A stretch of DNA of 64,000 nt from Psychrosphaera algicola (GTDB lineage: Bacteria; Pseudomonadota; Gammaproteobacteria; Enterobacterales; Alteromonadaceae): positions 2,914,001-2,978,000 of the forward strand of contig NZ_JAQOMS010000002.1 of assembly GCF_028401425.1 (NCBI RefSeq). The letters run 5' to 3'. The position numbers were made by a program, and so were the translations under genes. Positions 62,561 to 64,000 of this stretch are shown piece after piece (positions within the stretch are counted from its first letter, which is position 1; each line of letters begins with the position of its first letter). The notes under the pieces were generated by a model that saw only the letters and a program-made list of their open reading frames with translations, was not told the DNA's origin and made no database searches.

Positions 62561-64000
62561 ATGTTTATGGCCAATATCTTTAAAAAGCAATATGTATACC
62601 GCGTAATAGGGGTATCAATAGCGACTTTTTTAATGTTGGCCATGCGGCAGAAATTGATTTCAAACCCGCTGTTGAAATTAATTATATCCATGTCTTAGAT
62701 ACAGAAATCAGTCAGTTTAATTTTTCTAATCATGATGTTCTAACGGCAAGTCCGTCGTTTACCCTAGCTGGCCGAAGTCCAAATTGGCAGGGAAGTGTCA
62801 CGGCGGACCATACTCAAATTAAGCAAATAGACGACGGCTTTGACGATGCCTCGTATTCCAACTTTGCGATTAATAACTTGCTCAATATGTATAAAGGGCG
62901 AGTCAATCTTACCGTTAATGCCTCTCGAAAAAACACCAATATTGATAGTTCGTTTGGTACTGTGTCTGATCCTATTTTTGGGCAGTCTGAATATGTTGAT
63001 GTTGATTCTGTAAACTCAAGATTAACGCTAAGTACGTCTAGCAAATCTGTATGGCAGAATTCGTTGTCATTAGGGGTGAGCAAAACCATATTTGACGAAT
63101 CGCAAATTACCGATACGACAGCGACCACCTCTAATATTGTTAATGGTACAACAAAAACCGCCAGTGCTTCGCTTGGCTATGGTCAAAGGGCAAATCAGGT
63201 TCGCGGCGCGTTGCAGGCAAGTATGTCTCGCACTGACAGAGAAAACCGCGGTGAGCAGGACAGTATTTCGATGTATGCCAATATTGGGGTGCCTATTTGG
63301 CGAACCATTGATCTGGTACTTACGGGGTCAAAATTCAAAAATCTTATTGAAAACTCAGTATTAGACGATGAAGATCTTGAGTCTGAAAGTTACGGGGCTG
63401 GTCTCGCTTGGCGCTTTGGGCAACGTTCAAACATAGAGATTACTAGAAACAAAGAAACCCGCGGCTAGGATGATGAATATACGGGTTATAAACTTGAGTT
63501 TTATCCAAGTGCGCGGACAAGTTTAAGCTATGAAAAGAGCCAACGGTTTTATGGTGAATCCCATGCATTTAGGTTGCAGCATCAGGCGAAACGCTGGGGC
63601 ATGAATATTAACTATGACGAAACGTTAGGTAGCCAAACCCGATTTAATCGAATTGAAGTGTCCCTAGGGGATTTTTTATGTCCCGAAGATGCCGCAACAC
63701 AAGATGATTGTCAGCCGCTCGCAGAGTTACCGGACGCTATTGATGATGGGGAATTTGTTGCTGAGTTTTTCCAACCTGAATTTTCACTTGATGAGTTAGT
63801 AACATTAAGTAAAACCGGTACGGCTTCTGTCAATTATCGAATGAAAAAGGCAAATATCAGCTTTACATATAACCGTGGTGAAACCGAGTACTTAGAAACA
63901 AATGCGGTGCGTGAAACGTCTTCACGGACATTTAATTACGACCACACCATGTCGAGACGAAACAGTTTTGCCATCTCGTTGTCTGACTCAGATTCAACAG
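62561..64000 (+). CDS. PEP-CTERM system outer-membrane beta-barrel protein, cut by window edge
   Basis: The visible part, about 480 residues, matches the large TIGR03016-type outer-membrane protein of exosortase A loci. The start region reads FMANIFKKQYVYRVIGVSIA, a signal sequence, and a frame change near 62638 is bridged by AEIDFKPAVEINYIHVLDTE. Amphipathic beta-strands follow (NLLNMYKGRVNLTVNASRKN, QVRGALQASMSRTDRENRGE, RTIDLVLTGSKFKN). A TAG at 63466-63468 interrupts the frame, but the same frame continues DDEYTGYKLEFYPSARTSLS and beyond. The gene runs past the right edge. It probably forms the outer-membrane pore or anchor for EPS export. Confidence 0.85.

Noticed and set aside
1..64000. 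tRNA, rRNA, insertion sequences, integrases or prophage genes
   Set aside because: None recognised. No transposase or integrase motif text, no tRNA-like cloverleaf noticed, though no systematic tRNA scan could be run.

Overview
The window is AT-rich (roughly 40% GC by eye) DNA from a marine-type gammaproteobacterium, most likely Alteromonadales near Colwelliaceae/Thalassotalea. That placement is inferred from the protein style of YbiT, MltC, the YdgA-like DUF945 protein and the PEP-CTERM genes. No rRNA or tRNA was seen to confirm it. Almost the whole window from about 10.9 kb to the right edge is one very large exosortase A (XrtA/EpsH) exopolysaccharide and PEP-CTERM protein-sorting locus.

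Layout. 0-5.1 kb: housekeeping and hypothetical genes (a broken hypothetical, a small membrane protein, a DUF945 protein, a TonB-like proline-rich anchored protein, the ABC-F ATPase YbiT). 5.3-10.9 kb: MltC-type lytic transglycosylase, then an RND efflux adaptor and permease. The permease is coupled (TAATG) to the XrtA-associated ATPase. 12.3-15.7 kb: PrsR/PrsK two-component system. 15.9-19.5 kb (minus): an operon of a Tat-exported GYWKNH protein, a PqqD-like peptide chaperone, an HPr-kinase-related protein, a nucleotidyltransferase and a trypsin-like protease. 19.8-23.5 kb (plus): exosortase-associated acyltransferase, YdcF/ElyC-like protein, ThiF-like adenylyltransferase and a PEP-CTERM protein behind a clear sigma-54 promoter. 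24.2-28.1 kb (minus): TPR lipoprotein PrsT and a GNAT/FemAB-like acetyltransferase. 28.2-39.6 kb: glycosyltransferase, FemAB, a beta-helix protein, wecC/wecB (UDP-ManNAcA supply), a deacetylase, a glycosyltransferase and a large cadherin-like lipoprotein. 39.7-58.9 kb (minus): one tightly packed run of 14 genes from the priming sugar transferase through deacetylase, XrtA, glycosyltransferases, two asparagine-synthase-type amidotransferases, O-antigen-ligase-like protein, Wzx flippase and three membrane acyltransferases. 59.1-64 kb (plus): export lipoprotein, chain-length determinant, tyrosine kinase and the start of a large outer-membrane protein.

How it fits together. The sugar transferase, several glycosyltransferases, the flippase and the ligase/polymerase build a polymer probably containing amidated N-acetylmannosaminuronic acid with O-acetyl groups. 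The Wza/chain-length/tyrosine-kinase/outer-membrane set exports it. XrtA cleaves and probably anchors PEP-CTERM proteins. PrsK/PrsR with sigma-54 switches on at least the PEP-CTERM gene at 22.6 kb. The HprK/PqqD/NTase/ThiF/acyltransferase genes look like a poorly understood peptide-modification module nested inside the locus.

Quality warning. Around 30 genes are broken by single-base frame changes, often at or near short homopolymers, yet the encoded proteins stay conserved on both sides of each break. This looks like uncorrected indel error in the assembly rather than gene decay. I therefore annotate each broken gene as one span and give the approximate break positions.
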